Notes under the pieces: model-generated | Seen by the model: only the letters and a program-made list of their open reading frames with translations | What the model was told of the DNA's origin: nothing | The model's database searches: none | NCBI GenBank assembly: GCA_017849335.1 | Contig: JAFIHP010000249.1 | Location: 1-9,125, forward strand | DNA from: Actinomycetales bacterium | GTDB taxonomy: Bacteria > Actinomycetota > Actinomycetes > S36-B12 | Reading direction: 5' to 3' | DNA: 9,125 bases | Translations under genes and position numbers: made by a program | Shown: one piece after another, positions 1 to 5,564 of the stretch | Layout: the number at the start of each line of letters is the position of its first letter | Numbering within the stretch: position 1 is the first letter of the stretch

Positions 1-190
1 CCGCGTGTTCGACCGGTTCGTCCGCCTGGACGAATCCCGGGTGCGGGACGAGGGAGGAAGCGGCCTCGGGCTGGCGATCGTCGCGGCCGTCGCCGGAGCG
101 CACGGGGGCCGGGCCTGGGCCGCACCCGGCCCGGGCGGCCACTTCCGCCTCATGCTCCCCGCGGCGGCGCCGGTCGTCCTTTCGGAGTGA
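1..190 (+). CDS. Sensor histidine kinase, C-terminal fragment (5' end outside window)
   Basis: This is the tail of a two-component sensor kinase, about 62 residues in the frame that starts at base 2. It opens with RVFDRFVRLDESR, the usual stretch before the last ATP-binding box. GSGLGLAIV follows, the G2 box of the HATPase_c domain that lines the ATP lid, and then AHGGRAWAAPGPGGHFRLMLP, the typical final strands. The protein ends with a short tail after the domain and stops at TGA 188-190. By family it would autophosphorylate a histidine and pass the phosphate to a response regulator, probably encoded upstream. The sensing domain is not visible, so the signal is unknown. The next gene is 84 bases away with its own ribosome binding site, so a functional link to it or to the xylose genes is not supported. 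Confidence 0.9.
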   Translation, partial: RVFDRFVRLDESRVRDEGGSGLGLAIVAAVAGAHGGRAWAAPGPGGHFRLMLPAAAPVVLSE

Positions 191-212
191 TGCGCGGCGG
201 CCCGGTCGCCCG

Positions 213-218
213 TAGACT
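213..218 (+). promoter_or_regulatory. Possible -10 element for the acidic-protein gene
   Basis: TAGACT lies in the 84-base gap between the kinase and the acidic-protein gene and resembles an actinobacterial -10 hexamer (TANNNT). No convincing -35 is visible upstream. The element sits 57 bases before the ATG, which suits a short leader. The evidence is a motif match only. Confidence 0.3.
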
Positions 219-274
219 CCGCGATCCGACCGCACCACGCGAGCGGATCCACCAGCATCGACAAGGAGAATCCC

Positions 275-532
275 ATGGCAGACGACGACATCGAGGTCGG
301 CGAGGACATCGAGGTTGCCGAGATCACCGACGCGGACGGCAACGTCGTCGGCGCGGTCATCGATGACGTGATCGTCGCGACGAGCGCGGACGGCGCGATC
401 GTCGACGAGCTCATCGAGGTCATCGACGCAGACGGCGACGTGGTCGCGGTCGACGAGACGGTCAGCGCGTACGACGCGGACGGCGAGCTCGTCGACGAGG
501 TCGAGGTCGGAGCAGTCGCGGTCGACGAGTAG
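275..532 (+). CDS. Small extremely acidic repeat protein, unknown function
   Basis: I do not recognise this 85-residue protein. It contains 29 Asp/Glu residues and no Lys, Arg, His, Cys or Trp, so its net charge is near -29. Four copies of an xADG core (ADG at residues 20, 38, 52 and 68; three read DADG) are each followed by a Val/Ile/Leu-rich stretch and acidic residues. The alternation of hydrophobic and acidic residues around a tight Asp-Gly turn suggests repeated beta-hairpins. The Asp-x-Asp-Gly spacing recalls calcium-binding loops, but the first ligand of an EF-hand loop is missing. No signal peptide or membrane segment is present, so it is probably cytoplasmic. The start is secure: AAGGAGAA at 263-270 lies four bases before the ATG. 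It appears monocistronic, with hairpins just downstream. A polyanionic binding or chaperone-like role, or metal binding, is speculation. Confidence 0.75.
   Translation: MADDDIEVGEDIEVAEITDADGNVVGAVIDDVIVATSADGAIVDELIEVIDADGDVVAVDETVSAYDADGELVDEVEVGAVAVDE
329..484 (+). repeat. Four in-frame copies of a 12-base repeat in the acidic gene
   Basis: Variants of GACGCGGACGGC occur at 329-340, 383-394 (AGCGCGGACGGC), 425-436 (one base different) and 473-484. Start-to-start spacings are 54, 42 and 48 bases, all multiples of three. Copies 1 and 4 are identical. Each encodes the x-A-D-G turn, so the gene probably grew by internal duplication of a unit of about 16 codons. Confidence 0.8.
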
Positions 533-550
533 TCGTCGGCGACTGCCGTA

Positions 551-565
551 CCGGAGCAGCTCCGG
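551..565 (+). other. Small hairpin downstream of the acidic gene
   Basis: CCGGAG-CAG-CTCCGG is a perfect 6-bp stem with a three-base loop, 18 bases after the stop codon. It precedes the much stronger hairpin at 574-608 and may form a tandem 3'-end structure with it. Confidence 0.5.
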
Positions 566-573
566 ACGGCCGC

Positions 574-608
574 AGACGCCCCGGGCGCGTGTCCGCGCCC
601 GGGGCGTC
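574..608 (+). terminator. GC-rich hairpin, probable terminator of the acidic gene
   Basis: GACGCCCCGGGCGCG (575-589) pairs perfectly with CGCGCCCGGGGCGTC (594-608) around a TGTC loop, a 15-bp stem. No T-run follows, which is common for high-GC actinobacterial terminators, so termination is inferred from position and stem strength. It isolates the acidic gene from xylB. It also argues against a GTG start for xylB at 589, because that codon lies at the top of the stem. Confidence 0.6.
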
Positions 609-675
609 GCGCGTACCGGGGCCGATTCGAGGCGCACGGGTAGCCGTCGACCCGAGGCTGTGGCACGGTCAGGCC

Positions 676-2055
676 ATGCCATTGGTTGCCGGCGTGGACT
701 CGTCCACGCAGTCTGTGAAGGTCGTTGTCCGCGATGCAGAGACCGGAGGCGTGGTCCGCGAACGACGCGCGCCGCACCCGGACGGCACCGAGGTGGATCC
801 GGCGGCATGGGTTCATGCGCTCGTCGACGCGAGCGAGGGACTGCTGGACGACGTAGCGGCGCTGAGCATCGCCGGTCAGCAGCACGGCATGGTCGCTCTC
901 GACGAGGAGGGGGAGGTCATCCGGCCGGCGTTGTTGTGGAACGACACCCGGTCGGCGCCGGACGCTGCCGCGCTGGTGGACGAGCTGGGTGGTCCCCAGG
1001 CCTGGGCGGACGCGGTCGGCAGTGTCCCGGTCGCGTCGTTCACGGTGTCCAAGGTGCGTTGGCTCGCCCGCGTCGAGCCCGAGAACGCGGCTCGAACCGC
1101 CCGGCTGATGCTACCCCACGACTACCTGACGTGGCTCCTCGCCGGTCGCCCCGAGGGCGCCGTCACCGATCGCGGCGACGCGTCGGGGACGGGCTACTGG
1201 TCGCCGCAGTCGGGGACCTATCGCGACGACCTCCTGCAACTCGCGATGGGCCGCGTTCCCGCGACGCCGCGGGTCGCCGCACCGGGGGAGGCCATCGGCG
1301 AGACGGCCGACGGGATCGCCCTCGGCCCGGGCACGGGCGACAACATGGCGGCGGCACTCGGAATCGGCGCCGTTCCCGGTGACGTCGTCGTGTCGCTCGG
1401 CACCTCGGGCACGGCGTTCGCGGTCGCGGACGCACCGACGGCGGACGGAAGCGGACTCGTGGCCGGCTTCGCCGACGCCACCGGCCGCTTCCTCCCCCTG
1501 GTGTGCACGCTGAACGCCGCGCGGGTCATCACGACGACCGCCGCCCTGCTGGGTGTCGGCCTCGACGACTTCTCCGATCTCGCCCTGTCGGCTCCGGCGG
1601 GCGCCGGCGGACTGGTCCTGCTGCCCTACCTCGACGGCGAGCGGACGCCGAACCTGCCTGACGCCCGCGGCAGCCTGCACGGACTCTCACGGGAGAACCT
1701 CACGCCCGCGAACGTCGCCCGGGCGGCGGTCGAGGGCATGCTCTGCGGCCTGGCCGACGCGGTGGACGCGCTCGTCGACGTCGGCGTGCAGCCCCGGCGG
1801 ATCCTGCTCGTCGGAGGTGCGGCGGCGAGCCCCGTCGTCGCCCAGGTCGCGGCGACGGTGTTCCCGGCGCCGGTCGTGGTTCCGCCGCCGGGGGAGTACG
1901 TCGCGGACGGGGCTGCGCGCCAGGCGGCGTGGGTCCTGGCCGGCGGGGGTGCGCCGCCGTCGTGGGAGCACGGCCGGGCGTCGACCCTGGAGCCCCGGCC
2001 GGTCCTCCAGGTGAGGGAGGCCTACGCGGCCGCCCGGGAGGCTCTCTACCCCTGA
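676..2055 (+). CDS. xylB: Xylulokinase (FGGY-family carbohydrate kinase)
   Basis: The 459-residue protein phosphorylates D-xylulose with ATP to xylulose 5-phosphate, in the cytoplasm. The first FGGY domain starts with GVDSSTQSVKVVV (residues 6-18) and carries GQQHG (67-71), the sugar-site motif typical of xylulokinases, and LLWNDTR (86-92). The likely catalytic base is Asp222 in GTGDNMAA. LGTSGT (241-246), LPYLDGERTP (316-325) with GSLHGLS, and LLVGGAAASP (377-386) make up the ATP-binding second domain. The length is normal. I chose ATG 676 because the family N-terminus begins right there; a GTG 29 codons upstream lies in the terminator hairpin and would add an unconserved Arg/Pro-rich leader. 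The ribosome site before 676 (GGTCAGG) is weak. FGGY kinases differ in substrate; the adjacent xylA supports xylulose. Confidence 0.93.
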   Translation: MPLVAGVDSSTQSVKVVVRDAETGGVVRERRAPHPDGTEVDPAAWVHALVDASEGLLDDVAALSIAGQQHGMVALDEEGEVIRPALLWNDTRSAPDAAALVDELGGPQAWADAVGSVPVASFTVSKVRWLARVEPENAARTARLMLPHDYLTWLLAGRPEGAVTDRGDASGTGYWSPQSGTYRDDLLQLAMGRVPATPRVAAPGEAIGETADGIALGPGTGDNMAAALGIGAVPGDVVVSLGTSGTAFAVADAPTADGSGLVAGFADATGRFLPLVCTLNAARVITTTAALLGVGLDDFSDLALSAPAGAGGLVLLPYLDGERTPNLPDARGSLHGLSRENLTPANVARAAVEGMLCGLADAVDALVDVGVQPRRILLVGGAAASPVVAQVAATVFPAPVVVPPPGEYVADGAARQAAWVLAGGGAPPSWEHGRASTLEPRPVLQVREAYAAAREALYP

Positions 2056-2070
2056 ACGCCCCGGTCCCGC

Positions 2071-2100
2071 GTGACCAAACTGTTATCAGACGGTGACCAA
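2071..2100 (+). repeat. GTGACCAA direct repeat upstream of xylA
   Basis: GTGACCAA occurs at 2071-2078 and 2093-2100, 22 bases apart start to start, about two helical turns. Similar bases follow each copy (ACTGTTATC and TCGTTGTCC). Two same-face sites upstream of the putative promoter could bind an activator. The regulator cannot be named from sequence. Confidence 0.4.
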
Positions 2101-2107
2101 TCGTTGT

Positions 2108-2117
2108 CCGATATCGG
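2108..2117. promoter_or_regulatory. 10-bp perfect palindrome CCGATATCGG
   Basis: This perfect palindrome sits just upstream of the candidate -35 of xylA and could be a dimeric regulator's site. A palindrome this short can occur by chance. Confidence 0.3.
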
Positions 2118-2146
2118 TTGTGTGGCACCGATCACGGTCATATGTT
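2118..2146 (+). promoter_or_regulatory. Candidate xylA promoter
   Basis: TTGTGT (2118-2123) and TATGTT (2141-2146) are separated by 17 bases and partly match the -35 (TTGACA) and -10 (TATAAT) consensus. Transcription would begin near 2153, giving a leader of about 75 bases before xylA. The region is less GC-rich than its surroundings, as expected for a promoter. The -10 lies inside the left arm of the inverted repeat at 2139-2186. Confidence 0.45.
2121..2136. promoter_or_regulatory. Possible CRP/GlxR-type site
   Basis: TGTGG-CACCGA-TCACG matches the TGTGA-N6-TCACA pattern of cAMP-receptor-family sites with one mismatch in each half. It lies between the candidate -35 and -10. It could link the operon to carbon catabolite control, but the match is imperfect and no regulator of this family is visible here. 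Confidence 0.3.
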
Positions 2147-2186
2147 GATTGCGGCAACATTCGTTTGGTGTGTTGCACAACATATG
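2139..2186. promoter_or_regulatory. Compound inverted repeats, likely XylR operator
   Basis: CATATGTTG (2139-2147) and CAACATATG (2178-2186) form a perfect 9-bp inverted repeat. Two smaller dyads lie within it: ATGTTG-N7-CAACAT (2142-2160) and TGTTG-CA-CAACA (2171-2182). This gives four TGTTG-type half-sites. Known Bacillus XylR operators also contain a TTTGTT/AACAAA-type dyad, so the ROK regulator encoded downstream is the natural candidate to bind here. Overlap with the candidate -10 and start point fits repression relieved by xylose. Assignment to XylR is inference. Confidence 0.5.
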
Positions 2187-2215
2187 GCGCCGTCAGGTCG
2201 CCCGGGTCGGCAGGC

Positions 2216-2221
2216 AGGGAG
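2216..2221 (+). promoter_or_regulatory. Ribosome binding site that sets the xylA start
   Basis: AGGGAG lies five bases before GTG 2227. It supports that codon over the in-frame TTG at 2149, which is inside the operator region upstream of any good ribosome site. Confidence 0.7.
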
Positions 2222-2226
2222 CGTTG

Positions 2227-3393
2227 GTGTCCACCGAATTCGTCGCATCGCCGGAGGATCACTTCTCGTTCGGGTTGTGGACGGTCGGTAACCGCGGGCG
2301 TGATCCGTTCGGCGAAGCCGTCCGGCCGAAGATCGAGATCAAGGAGATGCTCCACCGGCTCGCAGAGCTCGGTGTCTGGGGCATCAGCTACCACGACGAC
2401 GACGCGTTCACCTTCAACGGCGAGGACTCCCTCCACCGGCAGGAGGTCGACGCGCTGAAGGCCGGTCTCGAGGAGACCGGGCTGGTCTGCTCGATGGCCA
2501 CGACGAACCTGTTCTTCCACCCGATCTTCAAGGACGGCGCGCTGACGTCGAACGACCCGCGGGTCCGACGGTTCGCGATCCAGAAGGTCATGCGCAACAT
2601 CGACGTCGCCGCCGAGCTGGGCGCCCCCACCTACGTCTTCTGGGGTGGCCGCGAGGGCGTCGAGACGGCCGCGTCGAAGGACACGCGCGACGCGCTGTCC
2701 CGCTACGCGGAGGCCATCGACTTCCTCGCCGGCTACGTCAAGGACAGCGGCTACCAGATGCGGTTCGCGCTGGAGCCCAAGCCGAACGAGCCGCGCGGCG
2801 ACATCTTCCTGCCGACTGTCGGCCACGCGCTCGCGTTCATCTCGACGCTCGACAACGCCGACATGGTGGGGCTCAACCCGGAGGTCGCGCACGAGACGAT
2901 GTCGGGCCTGAGCTTCTACCAGGGCGTCGCGCAGGCGATCTGGCAGGGCAAGCTCTTCCACATCGATCTCAACGACCAGCGGATCGGGCGGTTCGACCAG
3001 GACTTCCGGTTCGGCTCCGAGGGCATCAAGGACCACTTCTTCCTCGTCCGGCTGCTGGAGAACAGCGGCTACGCCGGTGCCAAGCACTTCGACGCGCATG
3101 CCTACCGCACCGAGGACGTCGACGGAGTCTGGGACTTCGCCCGCGGCTGCATCCGCAACTACCTCGCACTGCGGGCCAAGGCCCGCGAGTTCGACTCTGA
3201 TCCCCGCGTGGCCCAAGCGATGGCCTACTCCGGCGTCGCCGACCTCGCGGAGCCGACCGTCGGCCCGTACACACCGCAGGCCGCGGCGGCGCTGAAGGCC
3301 GAGACCTTCGATGTCGAGTCCCTCGCTCAACGGGGGTTCGGGAACGAGGCCCTCGACCAGCTCGTCGTCGACCACATCCTGGGCATCGCCTGA
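2227..3393 (+). CDS. xylA: Xylose isomerase (class I, short actinobacterial type)
   Basis: The 388-residue TIM-barrel enzyme interconverts D-xylose and D-xylulose using two divalent metals, in the cytoplasm. The catalytic set is intact and sits two residues later than in the well-studied Streptomyces/Arthrobacter enzymes: His56 and Asp59 in YHDDD, Trp139 in FWGGREG, Glu183 and Lys185 in LEPKPNEPRGD, Glu219 and His222 in NPEVAHE, Asp247 in FHIDLND, Asp257 and Asp259 in RFDQDF, and Asp289 in HFD. The length matches the family (about 385-395). GTG 2227 is chosen from the ribosome site and because the conserved part, FSFGLWTVG, begins 12 residues later. Two usually conserved spots differ: TTNLFFHP where TTNLFTHP is usual, and HFDAHAYRTED where HFDxKPxRTED is usual. 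It is the first gene of the probable xylA-F-G-H-R operon. Confidence 0.97.
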   Translation: MSTEFVASPEDHFSFGLWTVGNRGRDPFGEAVRPKIEIKEMLHRLAELGVWGISYHDDDAFTFNGEDSLHRQEVDALKAGLEETGLVCSMATTNLFFHPIFKDGALTSNDPRVRRFAIQKVMRNIDVAAELGAPTYVFWGGREGVETAASKDTRDALSRYAEAIDFLAGYVKDSGYQMRFALEPKPNEPRGDIFLPTVGHALAFISTLDNADMVGLNPEVAHETMSGLSFYQGVAQAIWQGKLFHIDLNDQRIGRFDQDFRFGSEGIKDHFFLVRLLENSGYAGAKHFDAHAYRTEDVDGVWDFARGCIRNYLALRAKAREFDSDPRVAQAMAYSGVADLAEPTVGPYTPQAAAALKAETFDVESLAQRGFGNEALDQLVVDHILGIA

Positions 3394-3430
3394 TCGTGGC
3401 TCGACCGCACTACACACCCACACAAAGTTC

Positions 3431-3445
3431 GCAGGAGGCTCCTGC
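3431..3445 (+). other. Hairpin between xylA and xylF
   Basis: GCAGGA-GGC-TCCTGC is a perfect 6-bp stem in the 71-base gap before xylF. It contains AGGAGG (3433-3438), a consensus Shine-Dalgarno core, but no start codon lies at a usable distance after it; xylF starts 26 bases further on. It may act as a processing or stability element at the 5' end of the xylF message. Confidence 0.45.
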
Positions 3446-3449
3446 GGGG

Positions 3450-3455
3450 AAGGGA
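3450..3455 (+). promoter_or_regulatory. Ribosome binding site of xylF
   Basis: AAGGGA ends nine bases before ATG 3465. It supports that start over an in-frame GTG at 3396, which would bury the lipoprotein signal peptide behind 23 extra residues. Confidence 0.55.
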
Positions 3456-3464
3456 CAGCACCGC

Positions 3465-4637
3465 ATGTCCAAGAAACTGTACGGAGCAGTGGCCGGCCTC
3501 GCCGCCGCGTCTCTGCTCGTTGCTGCGTGTAGCAGCTCCAGCAGCAGCGAGTCCACCTCGTCGGCCGCCTCCGCGGCCGCGACCGAAGCCGCCTCGGCTG
3601 CGGCCTCCGCGAGCGCCATGGCGTCCGCGACGGCGGCGACCGCCAGCGGCAAGGCCTGCGTGATCCTCCCCGACTCCGCATCGTCGGCACGGTGGGAGAC
3701 CGCGGACCGTCCGTTCCTCGAGGCTGCCTTCCAGGCCGCCGGGCTCGAGTCGGACATCCAGAACGCGAACGGCGACAAGGCCAAGTTCGCCACCATCGCT
3801 GACGGCATGATCGCCGGCGGTTGCGGCGTCATGGCGATCGTCAACCTCGACAGCCCGTCGGCTGCCGCGGTCATCAAGAAGGCCGACGCGGCCGGCATCC
3901 CGGTCATCGACTACGACCGCCTGACCCTGGGCGGCGGGGCGAAGTACTACGTGTCGTTCGACAACGTCGCGGTCGGCACCGCGGAGGGCACCGGCCTGGT
4001 CAAGTGCCTGAACGACGCGGGCGTCACGTCCGGCCCGGTGGCACTGCTCAACGGCTCCCCGACCGACAACAACGCCACGCTGTTCAAGCAGGGCTACGAG
4101 AAGGCCATCACGGACGCCGGCTTCACGATCGCGGCGGACCAGTCGGTGCCGGACTGGGACAACACGAAGGCCGGCACGATCTTCGAGCAGATGTACACCA
4201 AGGCCAACGGTGACTTCGTCGGTGTCGACGCGGCCAACGACGGTCTCGGCGGCGCCGTGATCGCGGTGCTCGAGCGCAACGGCCAGGCGGGCAAGGTCCC
4301 GGTCACCGGCCAGGACGCCACGGACGAGGGCCTGCAGCGCGTGCTGCTGGGCACCCAGTGCGTGACCGTGTACAAGGCGGTCAAGAAGGAGGCCGACGCG
4401 GCCGCCCAGCTCATGATCGCTCTGCTCACGGGTGACCAGGCGGCAGCCGATGCGCTGGCGACCGGCACGGTGGACGACACCGAGGCGGGCACCCAGGTTC
4501 CGAGCGTCCTGCTCGAGCCGCAGCAGATCTTCGCCGACAACGTCAAGGACGTCATCGCCGACGGCTACACCACCGCCGACAAGATCTGCACCACGGATGA
4601 GCTGAAGGCCGCCTGCGAGAAGTACGGCGTCCAGTAA
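3465..4637 (+). CDS. xylF: D-xylose ABC transporter substrate-binding lipoprotein
   Basis: The 390-residue lipoprotein should bind xylose outside the cell and deliver it to XylH. The signal peptide (SKK, then a hydrophobic stretch) ends in the lipobox VAAC with the lipid-bearing Cys22. About 38 Ser/Ala/Thr-rich residues (23-60) form a flexible tether typical of Gram-positive binding proteins. The sugar-binding fold (Peripla_BP_4 type) begins near residue 63. Features shared with E. coli XylF include VIDYDRL (148-153), LLNGSPTDNNA (194-204), DAANDGLGGAVIAVLERNG (255-273) and VTGQDA (280-285). Cysteines at 65, 120, 181, 299, 375 and 384 could form disulfides. It is longer than E. coli XylF (330) because of the tether. 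It lies 71 bases after xylA, with a strong hairpin pair after it. A related pentose cannot be excluded as ligand, but xylA/xylB favour xylose. Confidence 0.94.
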   Translation: MSKKLYGAVAGLAAASLLVAACSSSSSSESTSSAASAAATEAASAAASASAMASATAATASGKACVILPDSASSARWETADRPFLEAAFQAAGLESDIQNANGDKAKFATIADGMIAGGCGVMAIVNLDSPSAAAVIKKADAAGIPVIDYDRLTLGGGAKYYVSFDNVAVGTAEGTGLVKCLNDAGVTSGPVALLNGSPTDNNATLFKQGYEKAITDAGFTIAADQSVPDWDNTKAGTIFEQMYTKANGDFVGVDAANDGLGGAVIAVLERNGQAGKVPVTGQDATDEGLQRVLLGTQCVTVYKAVKKEADAAAQLMIALLTGDQAAADALATGTVDDTEAGTQVPSVLLEPQQIFADNVKDVIADGYTTADKICTTDELKAACEKYGVQ

Positions 4638-4647
4638 GCCAGACGGA

Positions 4648-4699
4648 CATCCGGTACGGATGGTCGGTGGGGGCGGGCATAGGCACCGCCCCCACCGAC
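4648..4699 (+). other. Two abutting hairpins after xylF
   Basis: CATCCG-GTA-CGGATG (4648-4662) is followed with no gap by a perfect 14-bp stem, GTCGGTGGGGGCGG (4663-4676) with CCGCCCCCACCGAC (4686-4699), around a nine-base loop. No T-run follows and the same operon continues. A partial terminator, or a barrier protecting the 3' end of the xylF message, would give more binding protein than transporter. That arrangement is known for maltose-type operons and is inferred here. Confidence 0.65.
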
Positions 4700-4759
4700 G
4701 CGTCCGGCCTCGACCCGTACGACTTCGTCCGATCCGCGGCCGCGTCGCCCGCCGCTGCG

Positions 4760-4768
4760 AGAAGGTGA
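4760..4768 (+). promoter_or_regulatory. Ribosome binding site of xylG
   Basis: AGAAGGTGA ends four bases before ATG 4773 and fixes the xylG start after the 135-base gap. I see no convincing separate promoter between the hairpins and this site. Confidence 0.6.
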
Positions 4769-4772
4769 CCGC

Positions 4773-5564
4773 ATGACCAGTACAGACACCCCGCTCCTCC
4801 AGCTCACGGGGATCAACAAGAGCTTCGGACCCGTCCACGTGCTCCAGGACGTCGACCTGTCGGTCTGGCCCGGCCAGGTGACGGCCCTCGTCGGCGACAA
4901 CGGCGCCGGCAAGAGCACCCTGATCAAGGGCATCGCGGGCATCTACTCGTTCGACTCCGGCAGCTACGCCTTCGAGGGCAGCGAGGTCCAGGTCCACGAC
5001 CCCAAGCAGGCGAACGCCCTGGGCATCGAGGTCGTCTACCAGGACCTCGCCCTGTGCGACAACCTCGACGTCGTCCACAACATGTTCCTGGGCCGCGAGG
5101 AGACCAAGCGCGTCACGCTCGACGAGATCGAGATGGAGAAGCGCGCGACGGCGACGCTGGCGGGCCTGTCGGTCCGGACGCTGAAGTCCGTGCGGCAGCA
5201 GGTCTCGAGCCTGTCCGGCGGCCAACGGCAGACCGTCGCGATCGCGCGCGCGGTGCTCTGGAACTCCAAGCTGGTCATCCTGGACGAGCCGACCGCAGCA
5301 CTGGGCGTGGCCCAGACCGAGCAGGTCCTCAACCTCGTCCGGCGGCTGGCCGACAACGGCCTCGGCGTGGTCCTCATCTCGCACAACATGAACGACGTCA
5401 TGCAGGTCGCGGACAACGTCGCGTGCCTCTACCTGGGCCGCATGGCGGCGCAGGTGCCCGCCACGGCGGTCACGCACTCGACCGTCGTCGAGCTGATCAC
5501 GACCGGTCGGTCCGGCGACATCGGGCTCCAGCCGGAGGTTGCGAACGCGGGAGGCGTGGCATGA
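4773..5564 (+). CDS. xylG: Xylose ABC transporter ATP-binding protein, single-domain
   Basis: The 263-residue ATPase powers xylose import with XylH on the inner face of the membrane. One complete nucleotide-binding domain is present: Walker A GDNGAGKST (41-49, Lys47), Q-loop Gln90 in VVYQDLAL, signature LSGGQ (147-151), Walker B LVILDEP (167-173, Glu172) and switch His204 in ISHN. The D-loop reads AALGV, as in sugar importers of this class. E. coli XylG is about 510 residues with two fused domains; this form has one, so it should act as a homodimer. Single-domain ATPases of this family are known, for example FrcA in rhizobia, so this is not a truncation. Its stop overlaps the xylH start (ATGA, 5561-5564), implying translational coupling. 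Confidence 0.94.
   Translation: MTSTDTPLLQLTGINKSFGPVHVLQDVDLSVWPGQVTALVGDNGAGKSTLIKGIAGIYSFDSGSYAFEGSEVQVHDPKQANALGIEVVYQDLALCDNLDVVHNMFLGREETKRVTLDEIEMEKRATATLAGLSVRTLKSVRQQVSSLSGGQRQTVAIARAVLWNSKLVILDEPTAALGVAQTEQVLNLVRRLADNGLGVVLISHNMNDVMQVADNVACLYLGRMAAQVPATAVTHSTVVELITTGRSGDIGLQPEVANAGGVA

Noticed and set aside
223..249. GATCCG...CGGATC inverted repeat upstream of the acidic gene
   Set aside because: A six-base stem with a 15-base spacer is weak and expected by chance in such GC-rich DNA.
275..532. EF-hand or dockerin-type calcium protein
   Set aside because: The DADG units fit positions 3, 5 and 6 of a calcium loop, but position 1 and most position-12 ligands are missing and there are no flanking helices. 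I kept metal binding only as a possibility.
589..675. N-terminal extension of xylB from GTG 589
   Set aside because: The codon lies at the top of a 15-bp hairpin stem, no ribosome site precedes it, and the family N-terminus begins at ATG 676.
2149..2226. TTG start for xylA at 2149
   Set aside because: It lies in the operator region close to the predicted transcript start and lacks a ribosome site. GTG 2227 has AGGGAG five bases upstream.
3394..3430. Separate promoter for xylF in the CA-rich stretch after xylA
   Set aside because: No paired -35 and -10 elements are visible, and the short gap fits an operon.
2086..3690. 534-codon open frame on the minus strand, opposite xylA
   Set aside because: It is a shadow of xylA and the start of xylF. 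The opposite strand has intact catalytic motifs, and this frame has no family features.
3327..5477. 716-codon open frame on the minus strand, opposite xylF and xylG
   Set aside because: It has the Arg/Asp/Val/Gly-rich composition expected when GC-rich coding sequence is read antisense, shows no recognisable domain, and lies opposite two clear genes.
5054..5560. Upstream extension of the xylH frame inside xylG
   Set aside because: The residues are Arg/Pro-rich and unlike any permease. ATG 5561 has a good ribosome site and the classic ATGA overlap.
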